A stretch of DNA of 7,938 bases, taken from positions 1-7,938 of the forward strand of contig JBHIBR010000066.1 of NCBI GenBank assembly GCA_046759145.1, given 5' to 3'. Position numbers and translations under genes: made by a program. The notes beneath the pieces were generated by a model. That model was not told the DNA's origin, did no database searches, and saw only the letters and a list, made by a program, of their open reading frames with translations. This document shows, piece after piece, positions 1-5,844 of the stretch. This stretch comes from JBHIBR01 sp046759145 [NCBI: Nitrospinota bacterium]. GTDB lineage: Bacteria; UBA8248. Every line of letters begins with the position of its first letter. Position 1 is the first letter of the stretch.

Positions 1-83
1 GAGAGGGGAAAATTCATTGGGAGTTTCCTTTCAAAGGGGAAAGCGCCCTTCCCTCACCTCCGGCACGACCGAATGGGATACCC

Positions 84-569
84 CTATCTCCGCACCAAGG
101 GCTCCCCCCGGGCGCAGCGGAAACCTTTGACCATGTTCTTCCAGCTGGGGTGGTAGCGGTGGGTGCAACTGCACCCGCCCCCCGGGTCGCACAGCACCTT
201 AAAGCCCGCTCCCTCCGGGCCCTCGGCGGGGCTCGTGGTCCACTCCCATATGTCGCCGCGCTTCTCGATGGCCTTGGCGCGGCAGGCCTGGAGCCACTCC
301 TCCGCCCGCGGCAGGCGCTTGCCCGCCCAGGCGCAGTAGTCGCGGGCCTCGAACCAGGTGACGAGAACCACCGGCTCCTCCCCCATCCCGGCGGGGAAGG
401 TCCCTTTGGCCCAGTACTCCGGGGCGGGCTTCGCCGTGGCATCCAGATAGGCCTTGTACTCCCGGTTCGTCACCTCGTGGCGGTCGAGGGGACCAGAGCC
501 CCCTCCCCCTGCCAGGAAGAGCAGGAGACCACCCAATGCGAGGAGCCGCAATCCCTTCGGCCAGGCCAT
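84..569 (-). CDS. Small secreted FGE-sulfatase (SUMF1/formylglycine-generating enzyme-like) domain protein
   Basis: 161 aa from the ATG at 569. The open frame extends to a GTG at 620 that overlaps the tctA stop, but GGAGG five bases before the inner ATG, and the signal peptide starting there, favour 569. Residues 1-22 look like a signal peptide (KGLRLLALGGLLLFLAG) without a lipobox cysteine, so the product is probably periplasmic or membrane-anchored. Family hallmarks follow: EVTNREY (32-38), an FP..M.EEPVVLVTWFEARDYCAWAGKRLP-type block (59-87), EEW (90-92), GDIWEW (105-110) and the terminal GFRC (149-152). The usual N-terminal glycine-rich segment and the long central section are missing, so the domain is well below the typical 230-260 aa. 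Cysteines are at 79, 96, 127, 133, 135 and 152. The C-S-C at 133-135 does not match the two-cysteine copper site of true FGE (CX4C), so sulfatase activation is not implied. It is the last gene of the TTT operon, 47 nt after tctA. Fold family is fairly sure; function unknown. Nothing convincing, including no clear terminator, was seen in bases 1-83 beyond its stop. Confidence 0.8.
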   Translation of the reverse strand: MAWPKGLRLLALGGLLLFLAGGGGSGPLDRHEVTNREYKAYLDATAKPAPEYWAKGTFPAGMGEEPVVLVTWFEARDYCAWAGKRLPRAEEWLQACRAKAIEKRGDIWEWTTSPAEGPEGAGFKVLCDPGGGCSCTHRYHPSWKNMVKGFRCARGEPLVRR

Positions 570-574
570 CTCCA

Positions 575-579
575 CCTCC
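575..579 (-). promoter_or_regulatory. Ribosome binding site of the FGE-like gene
   Basis: GGAGG five bases before the ATG at 569, on the minus strand. It favours this start over the GTG at 620 that overlaps the tctA stop codon. Confidence 0.7.
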
Positions 580-616
580 CATGCCCGAGGGGCCTCGCCG
601 CGGGGCTCGCCCGGCC

Positions 617-2179
617 TCACCGGCTCGCCTCGGCGGTGGCCTCTTCCTCTGCTGCTGCGGCGGCGGATAGGACTCGCTCGTGTACCTGCAGGCGGACGGA
701 AACGTAGGTCAGCACAATCGCCGAGAGGAACAGCCCCACGGCGAGCGGGCTCTTGAACAACGCCTCGAACCAGTCGCCCCGCGAGATCAACAAGGCCTTG
801 CGAATACTCGCCTCCATCATCGGGGTGATCAGAAAGGTGATCACGAGCGGCGCATCCGGGATCCCCAACTGCCGCATGCCGAACCCCACCAGCCCGAAGA
901 CGAGCATGATGACCACGTCGTACGGGTTTCCCTGGAACGAGTAGCTGCCGATGATCGCCATCATCACGATCAGCGGGATCAAGACATGCCGGGGAAGCTG
1001 GCCGAGGCGCGCGTAGAGGAGCGCAAATATGCGGCCGATCCCCAAGTTGAAAAAGTTTCCGATGAACAAGATGATGAACAGGGAATAGACGACCGTCGGA
1101 TAGAGCTCGAACATCCTCGGAGAGGGCGTCGCCCCCTGAAGCATCAAGGCTCCCCCGATGAGGGCCGCGCCGGAGCTTCCCGGGATCCCGAAGGCAAGCA
1201 GGGGGATCAGGGTGGGCCCCACGGTGGCGTTGTTGCCCGACTCGGCCGCGGCGACGCCCTCCAGCACGCCCGTCCCGATCCCTTTCTCAGGAGAGGCCTG
1301 CTTCGCCACGCTGAAGGAGAGGAAGGCCCCCACCGTCGAACCCAAGCCGGGCAGCATTCCCACGAAGGAGCCCACGCCGAGCCCGATCAGCATCTCCTTC
1401 CAGGCGCGGATGTATTCGCGGAATGTGAGCCCTTCGCCACGTCTCATGAACAATGTCGAGATGGCTTCCTGGGTCACCTTGGCGGCGCGGCTCTCCTTCA
1501 GGAGCGCCGCGCTCTCCTCCAACATCCGCGACATGGCAAAGATGCCGATCATGAGGGGGATTAGGTGGATGCCCTCCTGCAGCCACCACAGGCCGAACGT
1601 GTTGCGCGAGACCCCGCCGATCGGGTCGGAGCCGATCGTCCCGACGAACAGGCCCAGCGCCGCGCTCAGCATCCCCTTCGCGAAGTGGCGGCCGCTCAGG
1701 GCACCCAGCAAGGTGACGGCAAGCAGCACGAGCCAAAAGCGCTCCGAGGGCCCGAACCTGAGCGCCACCAGAGCCAGGGCCGGCGCGACGAGGATGGTGA
1801 TGACGTCGCTCAGCGTGTCGCCCGTGACCGAGGCGTACAAGGCCATCAGGATCGCCTTCCGCCCCTGACCCCTTTGCATCAGCTTGTAGCCGTCATACAC
1901 GGTGGCGGCGGCCTCCGGCGTGCCCGGGGTGGCGAAGCTGATGGCGGAGATGGAGCCCCCGTAGACCGCCCCTTTGTAGAGGCCGATCAGAAGGCCCAGG
2001 GCCGAGGCCGTGTCCATTTGGAACGTGAGGGGGAGCATCAGGGCGATGCCTGTGGAAGCCGTGAGGCCGGGAATCGCCCCTACGCCCACGCCGATGGTCA
2101 CGCCCACGGCCAGCCAATACAACGTGCGAAAGGTAAAGACGAGGGACAGCGCTTCTGCGAAGGCCTCTGGCTGAAACAC
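617..2179 (-). CDS. tctA: Tripartite tricarboxylate transporter large permease, TctA family
   Basis: 520 aa, close to the usual ~500 for the family. It forms the main transport channel of a TTT system in the inner membrane and takes solute from the TctC binding protein. The sequence is a run of hydrophobic helices in two related halves. The first half has GAIPGLTASTGIALMLPLTF (34-53) and a GGSISAISFATPGTPEAAAT-type block followed by YDGY (74-98). The second repeats the theme with SFVGMLPGLGSTVGAFLSF (271-289) and EGVAAAESGNNA (307-318), then IPLLAFGIPG (325-334). These are the conserved TctA motifs, and the paired PGL loops are typical. The start is GTG, with AAGGA six bases upstream, and lies 27 nt after the tctB stop. 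The C-terminal tail (about 500-520) is rich in Ala and Glu and probably cytoplasmic. The symbol denotes the family; the substrate cannot be read from the sequence. Confidence 0.95.
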   Translation of the reverse strand: MFQPEAFAEALSLVFTFRTLYWLAVGVTIGVGVGAIPGLTASTGIALMLPLTFQMDTASALGLLIGLYKGAVYGGSISAISFATPGTPEAAATVYDGYKLMQRGQGRKAILMALYASVTGDTLSDVITILVAPALALVALRFGPSERFWLVLLAVTLLGALSGRHFAKGMLSAALGLFVGTIGSDPIGGVSRNTFGLWWLQEGIHLIPLMIGIFAMSRMLEESAALLKESRAAKVTQEAISTLFMRRGEGLTFREYIRAWKEMLIGLGVGSFVGMLPGLGSTVGAFLSFSVAKQASPEKGIGTGVLEGVAAAESGNNATVGPTLIPLLAFGIPGSSGAALIGGALMLQGATPSPRMFELYPTVVYSLFIILFIGNFFNLGIGRIFALLYARLGQLPRHVLIPLIVMMAIIGSYSFQGNPYDVVIMLVFGLVGFGMRQLGIPDAPLVITFLITPMMEASIRKALLISRGDWFEALFKSPLAVGLFLSAIVLTYVSVRLQVHERVLSAAAAAEEEATAEASR

Positions 2180-2206
2180 CTTAGATCCTTCTCTCCCGCA
2201 AGCGAC

Positions 2207-2713
2207 CTAGAATGGCAAAATCCCAGGTGGCAACTGGATGCCGATGAGCCGGAAGACGGCATAAACGATGGCCGTCACCACAAAACCGGCGACCAGGGAA
2301 CTGCTCCAAGGGCGCATTCCCAGCGAATACATGAAAATCGGAAGAAAAAACGGGCTGACGAGCAAAAATCCCACTCGGACGATCAACTCGAAATAGACCC
2401 AGCAGCCCGCCAGCACCGCCAGGCAGAAGAAGAACGCCCTCCAGGTCATCCCCGACAACTCCTGAATCCGCTCTTTGCGCCAGCCGTCCAGGACGAGGAC
2501 GACGGTGAAGACCATCATCGAGACCACGCCCACAACGGGGAAGAAGCCCAGGGTGAAGCCATCCCGCAGCTTCTCGTGCACCCAGGGGGACAATTGAAGA
2601 TGGATCAGAAAGAGGGCCAGACAGACCGTGAGGAGAGACCCGACGCCTTGGTTGGTCCGAAGCCAATCTTGAAGGCCCTTCTTGCGGCCGGGGGCTTCAC
2701 CAGACAAGGGCAC
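2207..2713 (-). CDS. tctB: Tripartite tricarboxylate transporter small subunit, TctB family
   Basis: 168 aa, the normal TctB size. It is a small integral membrane protein that partners TctA. Hydrophobic segments lie at about 24-40, 55-75, 92-110, 112-130 and 137-157, the middle two possibly forming one hairpin. The family-like ending is present: LGMRPW (131-136), then YAVFRLIGIQLPPGILP near the C-terminus. The polar N-terminus (GRKKGLQDWLRTNQG, 9-23) is consistent with a cytoplasmic start. Translation begins at GTG with a perfect AGGAGG four bases upstream, lying just beyond a 14-bp hairpin. Sequence conservation in this family is low, so the call rests on size, topology, the C-terminal motif and its position between tctC and tctA. 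Confidence 0.9.
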   Translation of the reverse strand: MPLSGEAPGRKKGLQDWLRTNQGVGSLLTVCLALFLIHLQLSPWVHEKLRDGFTLGFFPVVGVVSMMVFTVVLVLDGWRKERIQELSGMTWRAFFFCLAVLAGCWVYFELIVRVGFLLVSPFFLPIFMYSLGMRPWSSSLVAGFVVTAIVYAVFRLIGIQLPPGILPF

Positions 2714-2717
2714 AGTT

Positions 2718-2723
2718 CCTCCT
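2718..2723 (-). promoter_or_regulatory. Ribosome binding site of tctB
   Basis: AGGAGG four bases before the GTG start at 2713, on the minus strand. It supports the GTG start and sits directly after the 14-bp hairpin, so that stem could influence ribosome access. Confidence 0.75.
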
Positions 2724-2727
2724 TTGC

Positions 2728-2760
2728 GGCCCAGGCCGGCGTGACTCGCCGGCCTGGGCC
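2728..2760 (-). promoter_or_regulatory. Perfect 14-bp hairpin between tctC and tctB
   Basis: GGCCCAGGCCGGCG (2728-2741) and CGCCGGCCTGGGCC (2747-2760) are exact inverted copies around a 5-nt loop. The stem ends four bases before the AGGAGG of tctB. No T-run follows on either strand, so it is not a standard intrinsic terminator. In transporter operons, a stable hairpin after the binding-protein gene commonly protects or partially terminates the message, so more binding protein than permease is made. That role is inferred here. Confidence 0.75.
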
Positions 2761-2795
2761 AGAGCGGACAGCAAGTGGAGAAAGCGGTTCAGCAT

Positions 2796-2815
2796 CTCCC
2801 CGCCACAGCGGGGAG
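2796..2815 (-). promoter_or_regulatory. Second hairpin in the tctC-tctB gap
   Basis: CTCCCCGC (2796-2803) pairs perfectly with GCGGGGAG (2808-2815) around the 4-nt loop CACA. It lies 75 nt beyond the tctC stop and upstream of the 14-bp hairpin in the transcript. There is no U-run. Together the two stems make the 177-bp gap a structured RNA segment. Confidence 0.55.
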
Positions 2816-2890
2816 CCTCTTCCTATGCTCCGTCTGCCCCTTCCACCGGGAGAAGCAGGCGACCGAGAGGTTGCCCGGCCGCGGGAGTTA

Positions 2891-3856
2891 CTATTTCTCC
2901 AAAAGCTTCACCGCGCCTTTCAGGTTCTCGACCAACTGGCGATATTCTTTCCGGGCCTCCTTCCGGGGCACGAAGATGATCTCCTCGCCGACCTTCTTGA
3001 TCAGCTTCCTCACGGCCTTGTGCTTGAGCAGCTTGCCGATTTTCTCCGAAAGTTCATCGGCGACCGCGTCCGGGGTGTCGGGATGCACGCCCACCCAGCG
3101 GGGGAAGCTCGCGCCCTTCAGACCCAGCTCCTTCGCCGAAGGAACCCCCTTGAACTGCTTCTTAAGTTTCTTGCTGAGGGGCAAGGGGCTGGTGTTGACG
3201 ACCGCGACCGCCCGGCCCGGGACCAAGCCCTTGCCCGTCGAGGCCGTGACGGCGACCAGATGGATGTGCCCCCCGAGGAAGTCACTTACGGCCTTCCCCG
3301 TGCCGGAGTACGGGACGTAGGTCAGTTTGAGCCCAAGCTGGTCGAAGAAAAACGCCTGGGCCAGCGACAGGGACTGCGAGCCCCCCACGGTGAGTTTTCC
3401 GGGGTTCCGCTTGGCGTAGGTCTTCAATCCATCCAGCGTGGCCCAGGGCTTGCCAGGCGCGCTCAAGAGGATGGAGCGGAACGAAGAGACATAAACGACG
3501 ATCTTGATCTGATCGGGCTGAATGGGCGGGCTTTTCTCCTTGAGAAGCGCGATGACCGGGGTCGAGCTGGCCTGAAGGATGGTGCAGCCGTCCGCCTTTT
3601 TGCTCAATACCCACTTCCAGCCCACGACGCCCGAAGCGCCCGGCTTGTTCCGCACGCGCATGGCCATGCCGAAGACGTCGAAGGACGCCGAGGAGAGGAT
3701 GCGCGCCCAGCGGTCGGTGCCGCCGCCCGGCGAGAAGGGAACCACCCAGGTAATGACGTTCCGCGGGCACTTCAGCGCGGCCTCGGCCGGGGGCAAACCG
3801 ACCAGCGCGAGACCAAGAACCAGGAGAGTGACGAAGGCTCTCGAGAGGTACCTCAT
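2891..3856 (-). CDS. tctC: TTT-family periplasmic solute-binding protein (TctC/Bug family)
   Basis: 321 aa from the ATG at 3856. The frame stays open to 4024, but only this ATG has a strong Shine-Dalgarno (GGAGGAGG, six bases upstream) directly followed by a signal peptide: MRYLSRAFVTLLVLGLALVG with a probable cut after AEA (24-26). The mature protein is the periplasmic solute receptor of the transporter. Bug motifs are clear: VVPFSPGGGTDRWAR (38-52), whose glycine loop and T47-D48 help hold a carboxylate, NKPGASGVVGW (70-80), and YVPYSGTGKAVSDFLGGHI (180-198). The C-terminus is lysine-rich (about 272-321), as is common in the family. Two cysteines remain after the signal peptide, C30 and C91. 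The ligand cannot be deduced: Bug proteins bind citrate-like di- and tricarboxylates, amino acids, nicotinate and other compounds. It is the first gene of the operon, separated from tctB by 177 bp containing two hairpins. Confidence 0.93.
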   Translation of the reverse strand: MRYLSRAFVTLLVLGLALVGLPPAEAALKCPRNVITWVVPFSPGGGTDRWARILSSASFDVFGMAMRVRNKPGASGVVGWKWVLSKKADGCTILQASSTPVIALLKEKSPPIQPDQIKIVVYVSSFRSILLSAPGKPWATLDGLKTYAKRNPGKLTVGGSQSLSLAQAFFFDQLGLKLTYVPYSGTGKAVSDFLGGHIHLVAVTASTGKGLVPGRAVAVVNTSPLPLSKKLKKQFKGVPSAKELGLKGASFPRWVGVHPDTPDAVADELSEKIGKLLKHKAVRKLIKKVGEEIIFVPRKEARKEYRQLVENLKGAVKLLEK

Positions 3857-3862
3857 CTCATA

Positions 3863-3870
3863 CCTCCTCC
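3863..3870 (-). promoter_or_regulatory. Ribosome binding site of tctC
   Basis: GGAGGAGG on the minus strand, six bases before the ATG at 3856. It settles the start of tctC against the longer open frame. Confidence 0.85.
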
Positions 3871-3958
3871 TCTCTGTCGCCGGCGCGCCCCTGGCCAAGA
3901 GCGGCTCCTGACCGTGGGCCTCCGCGACGGGGTGAACATCCCTGCGGGAGCGAGCCGT

Positions 3959-3987
3959 CCCCCGCGGCGCCCAACGTCCCGCGGGGG
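3959..3987 (-). promoter_or_regulatory. Leader hairpin A (9-bp perfect stem, alternative to B)
   Basis: CCCCCGCGG (3959-3967) pairs perfectly with CCGCGGGGG (3979-3987) around an 11-nt loop, plus-strand reading. It lies about 100 nt before tctC and overlaps hairpin B by four bases, giving a mutually exclusive pair. There is no U-tract and no overlap with the ribosome binding site, so a regulatory role is only a possibility. Confidence 0.4.
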
Positions 3988-4010
3988 GCCGCGACAAGGG
4001 AGCGGCCCCC
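3984..4010 (-). promoter_or_regulatory. Leader hairpin B (9-bp perfect stem)
   Basis: The arms GGGGGCCGC (3984-3992) and GCGGCCCCC (4002-4010), plus-strand reading, are perfectly complementary around a 9-nt loop. In the tct transcript this stem forms first. No U-run follows, so it is not a classical terminator. It shares 3984-3987 with the next hairpin, so both cannot form completely at once. Part of its stability is simply high GC. Confidence 0.45.
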
Positions 4011-4188
4011 GGTGGTCCAGACACCTCTCCCCGGACGGTGGCGACGAGGCCCGATCACATGGCACCCTCTCGAACCGAACCCGGCACACGGTCCGCCTTG
4101 CGCCCGACCGGCCGCCCCGCCCAGCCTGTTCGGAGGAGGTCACCCCAAATTCCTCATCCGACCCACCCCTCGTATGAGGCAATAACAT

Positions 4189-4217
4189 TTTCTAGAATGC
4201 CAACTCCCACTTGTCAA
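4189..4217 (-). promoter_or_regulatory. Sigma70-type promoter for the tct operon
   Basis: On the minus strand a perfect -35 box TTGACA (4217-4212) is followed by a 17-nt spacer and TAGAAA (4194-4189), which matches four of six -10 consensus bases. Transcription would start near 4182 and run into tctC. The local AT-richness stands out from the GC-rich surroundings. No other equally good promoter was seen upstream of tctC. This is a sequence-based prediction. Confidence 0.6.
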
Positions 4218-4509
4218 TGCCCGGGGTGGCGGCGGGCAAGCCCCTGCAGGCTCCCCATCGCCGAGAACGCGCCGAGGCTGGGAAGGCCTTTTCCCTTGTG
4301 GTAGTTTTGGGCTTCAGCAACAGGAGCTTTTTGCCGCGCCAGGGGCCACGCGGCCCCGGGCGGACTCCGAATTCTTCTGGGCCCCCAGAAGGCACAGGGG
4401 CTCAGGAGAACTGGCGTTTCCGCTCCGGCCCGGCGGCCGGGGTGTGCCGCGCGGGCGCGGACGCGCGGCGGGATGGCTACGCGCCTGCCATCTAGCGGAG
4501 GTTAGCGCC
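4218..4509. other. Divergent intergenic region between the tct operon and the HD-GYP gene
   Basis: No supportable gene. Short open frames on both strands here have shadow-like composition and lack ribosome binding sites. The stretch holds several small inverted repeats: GGGAA/TTCCC (4280-4295), GCTTC/GGAGC followed by T5 (4311-4332), GGGGCC/GGCCCC (4342-4357) and CTTCTGG/CCAGAAG (4374-4391). No convincing promoter for the plus-strand HD-GYP gene was found, although one must lie here if the gene is transcribed alone. The T5-tailed stem is too weak to call a terminator. Confidence 0.4.
4497..4501 (+). promoter_or_regulatory. Ribosome binding site of the HD-GYP gene
   Basis: GGAGG eight bases before the GTG at 4510. 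It is the only good site near the start of this frame and is the reason for choosing 4510 over the GTG at 4444. Confidence 0.7.
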
Positions 4510-5844
4510 GTGGGCCTGTGGGGGGGAAAGCGGGAGAACCCCTTGGGGGTTTCCTTCCCCGCGGTGTTGGCGGCACTCTCCCGCGCCTTCGACCTGGCCG
4601 AGGGGCGGGCGCCCGGCCACAGCTTGCGGGTGGCCTACATCTGCCTCCGGCTGGCCGCCCTCCGCAGGCGGTCGGCGGCCGCCACCCTGGACCTCTTCTA
4701 CGCCGCCCTCCTCCACGACGCGGGCCTCTCCTCCCTGAACGCGGAGCTCATCCGGGCCCCCGGCCGTTTCCCGCAGGACGAGTTTCTCATCCTTGCCCGC
4801 CATGTGGGCTCCCCCTGGGGAGAGCTCGCGGAGTATCTCACCGAGGACGGGGAAGGCCACCTGTCCCGGGCGCTGAGGGCCCACCCCGACCAGGGCCGCG
4901 CCCTGGCCGACGCCATGGGGATGCCCCGCGCGGTAGGCCGGATGGTGGCGGCCCACCACGAACTGCCCGACGCGACCGGCTACCCCCGGGGGCTGCGGGG
5001 AAGGCGCATCCCCTGGGGAGCCCGCGTCCTCGCCCTTGCGGACAAGGTGGAGGCCGCCTGGAGCTACTTCTTCCGCCAGGATCTGGATGCGGTCCACGAG
5101 TTTCTCCGGGCGCAGCGCCACCTGTTCGACGGCACCCTCTACGACGCCTTTCGGGGGGAGCTCGCCCGGGAGAGCGATTCTTGGGACCAGCTCGACCGGC
5201 CGGACCTCGCTCAGGTTGTCCTCCGGCTCCTCCCCCGGGGGTGGGACACCCCCACGGGGGAGGAGCTGGAGCGGGCGTGCGCGGCCCTCGCCTCCCTGGC
5301 AGACGAGCGGAGCCGGTACCCCCTGCCCCACTCCCTCGGGGTCGCTGCCCTCGCCGAGCGCATGGGCGCGCGCTCCGGGCTGCGGGGGGGGCGCCTCTAC
5401 CGGCTCAAGCTCGCCGGCCTGCTGCACGACCTGGGCGTCCTCGGGGTGCGAGGGGCGGTGCTGGAAAAGCGCGGTCCGCTCGAGCCGGAGGAGCGCGCGG
5501 AGGTGCGCACCCACGCCTACCTCACCCAGATGGCCCTGGCCGAGGTTCCCGGCTTCGCCGCTCCCGCCCGCTGGGCGGGCGGCCACCACGAGCGGCCCGA
5601 CGGGAAGGGTTACTGGCGAGGGCTGAGGGATGGAGAGCTTGAGGTCGAGATGCGGCTCCTCGCCCTTGCCGAGAGCTACCTCTCCCTCACCTCCGACCGG
5701 CCCCACCGCGACGCCCTCAGCCGGGAGGAGGCGCTCTCCCTCATGATGGAGGAGGAGCGGGGGAAGTTCGACGAGAGCCTCTTCGGTGCGCTCTTGGTCG
5801 AGACGGCGAAGGGGGTGGGCCTTGGCGTGTGGAGCTCAGGCTAA
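4510..5844 (+). CDS. Tandem HD-GYP-type phosphohydrolase protein (putative cyclic-nucleotide phosphodiesterase)
   Basis: 444 aa from a GTG at 4510 with GGAGG eight bases upstream. The frame reaches back to a GTG at 4444, but that stretch looks non-coding. There are two HD domains. Domain 1 (about 15-215) has GHSLRV (H37), LLHDAG (H69-D70), AHHE (149-151), GYPRGLRG (157-164) and ALAD with D178. Domain 2 (about 252-425) has PHSLGV (H274), LLHDLG (H306-D307), a VLEKRGPL-type loop (K320), VRTHAYLT (H335), GHHERPDGKGYW (358-369) and SDRPHR (395-400). Both lack the lysine of the HDxGK signature (L73 and V310). Domain 2 has GYW for GYP and Glu388 where an Asp metal ligand is expected. HD-GYP enzymes hydrolyse c-di-GMP or related cyclic dinucleotides. 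This two-domain layout resembles actinobacterial-type proteins that also carry a LuxR helix-turn-helix, which is absent here. No signal peptide or membrane helix is seen, so it is probably cytosolic. Domain assignment is confident; activity is inferred. Confidence 0.88.
   Translation: MGLWGGKRENPLGVSFPAVLAALSRAFDLAEGRAPGHSLRVAYICLRLAALRRRSAAATLDLFYAALLHDAGLSSLNAELIRAPGRFPQDEFLILARHVGSPWGELAEYLTEDGEGHLSRALRAHPDQGRALADAMGMPRAVGRMVAAHHELPDATGYPRGLRGRRIPWGARVLALADKVEAAWSYFFRQDLDAVHEFLRAQRHLFDGTLYDAFRGELARESDSWDQLDRPDLAQVVLRLLPRGWDTPTGEELERACAALASLADERSRYPLPHSLGVAALAERMGARSGLRGGRLYRLKLAGLLHDLGVLGVRGAVLEKRGPLEPEERAEVRTHAYLTQMALAEVPGFAAPARWAGGHHERPDGKGYWRGLRDGELEVEMRLLALAESYLSLTSDRPHRDALSREEALSLMMEEERGKFDESLFGALLVETAKGVGLGVWSSG

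Larger units (their letters stand above)
3857..4182 (-). other. Long 5' leader of the tct operon
   Basis: About 325 nt separate the predicted transcription start (near 4182) from the tctC ATG. I see no credible gene in it. A 111-codon frame from an ATG at 4188 ends in an ATGA overlap with tctC, but it has no ribosome binding site, begins upstream of the predicted start and has an Arg/Gly/Pro-rich shadow composition. The leader contains two strong GC-rich hairpins (3984-4010 and 3959-3987) that share four bases. It ends with the tctC ribosome binding site. No known riboswitch class is recognised. Confidence 0.45.

Noticed and set aside
84-569. Bona fide sulfatase-activating formylglycine-generating enzyme
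   Set aside because: The protein is too short, the central region is missing, the C-terminal cysteines are not in the CX4C arrangement, and no sulfatase gene is nearby.
2796-2815. Resemblance of the CTCCCCGC/GCGGGGAG stem to type I-E CRISPR repeats
   Set aside because: Only a single copy is present, with no regularly spaced repeats and no cas genes in the window.
3857-4024. Longer N-terminal extension of tctC, starting at 4024
   Set aside because: The extension lacks a ribosome binding site and would bury a clear signal peptide 56 residues inside the protein. The ATG at 3856 has an excellent Shine-Dalgarno.
1565-4177. 870-codon plus-strand open frame opposite the tct genes
   Set aside because: It is antisense to three strongly recognised genes, has low-complexity charged composition without domain motifs, and exists because GC-rich codons suppress stops on the opposite strand.
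3853-4188. 111-codon minus-strand frame ending in an ATGA overlap with tctC
   Set aside because: It begins at the -10 box of the predicted promoter, upstream of the likely transcription start, has no ribosome binding site, and has the Arg/Gly/Pro-rich make-up of non-coding GC-rich DNA.
4311-4332. Possible intrinsic terminator on the plus strand
   Set aside because: The stem is only 5 bp with a G-T pair, the T-run is five bases, and no gene lies upstream on that strand.
4192-4395. 67-codon minus-strand frame in the divergent region, ending in the tct promoter
   Set aside because: GTG start without ribosome binding site, overlap with several hairpins and with the -35/-10 boxes, and no recognisable family. 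Worth revisiting only if the region proves to be a conserved repeat.
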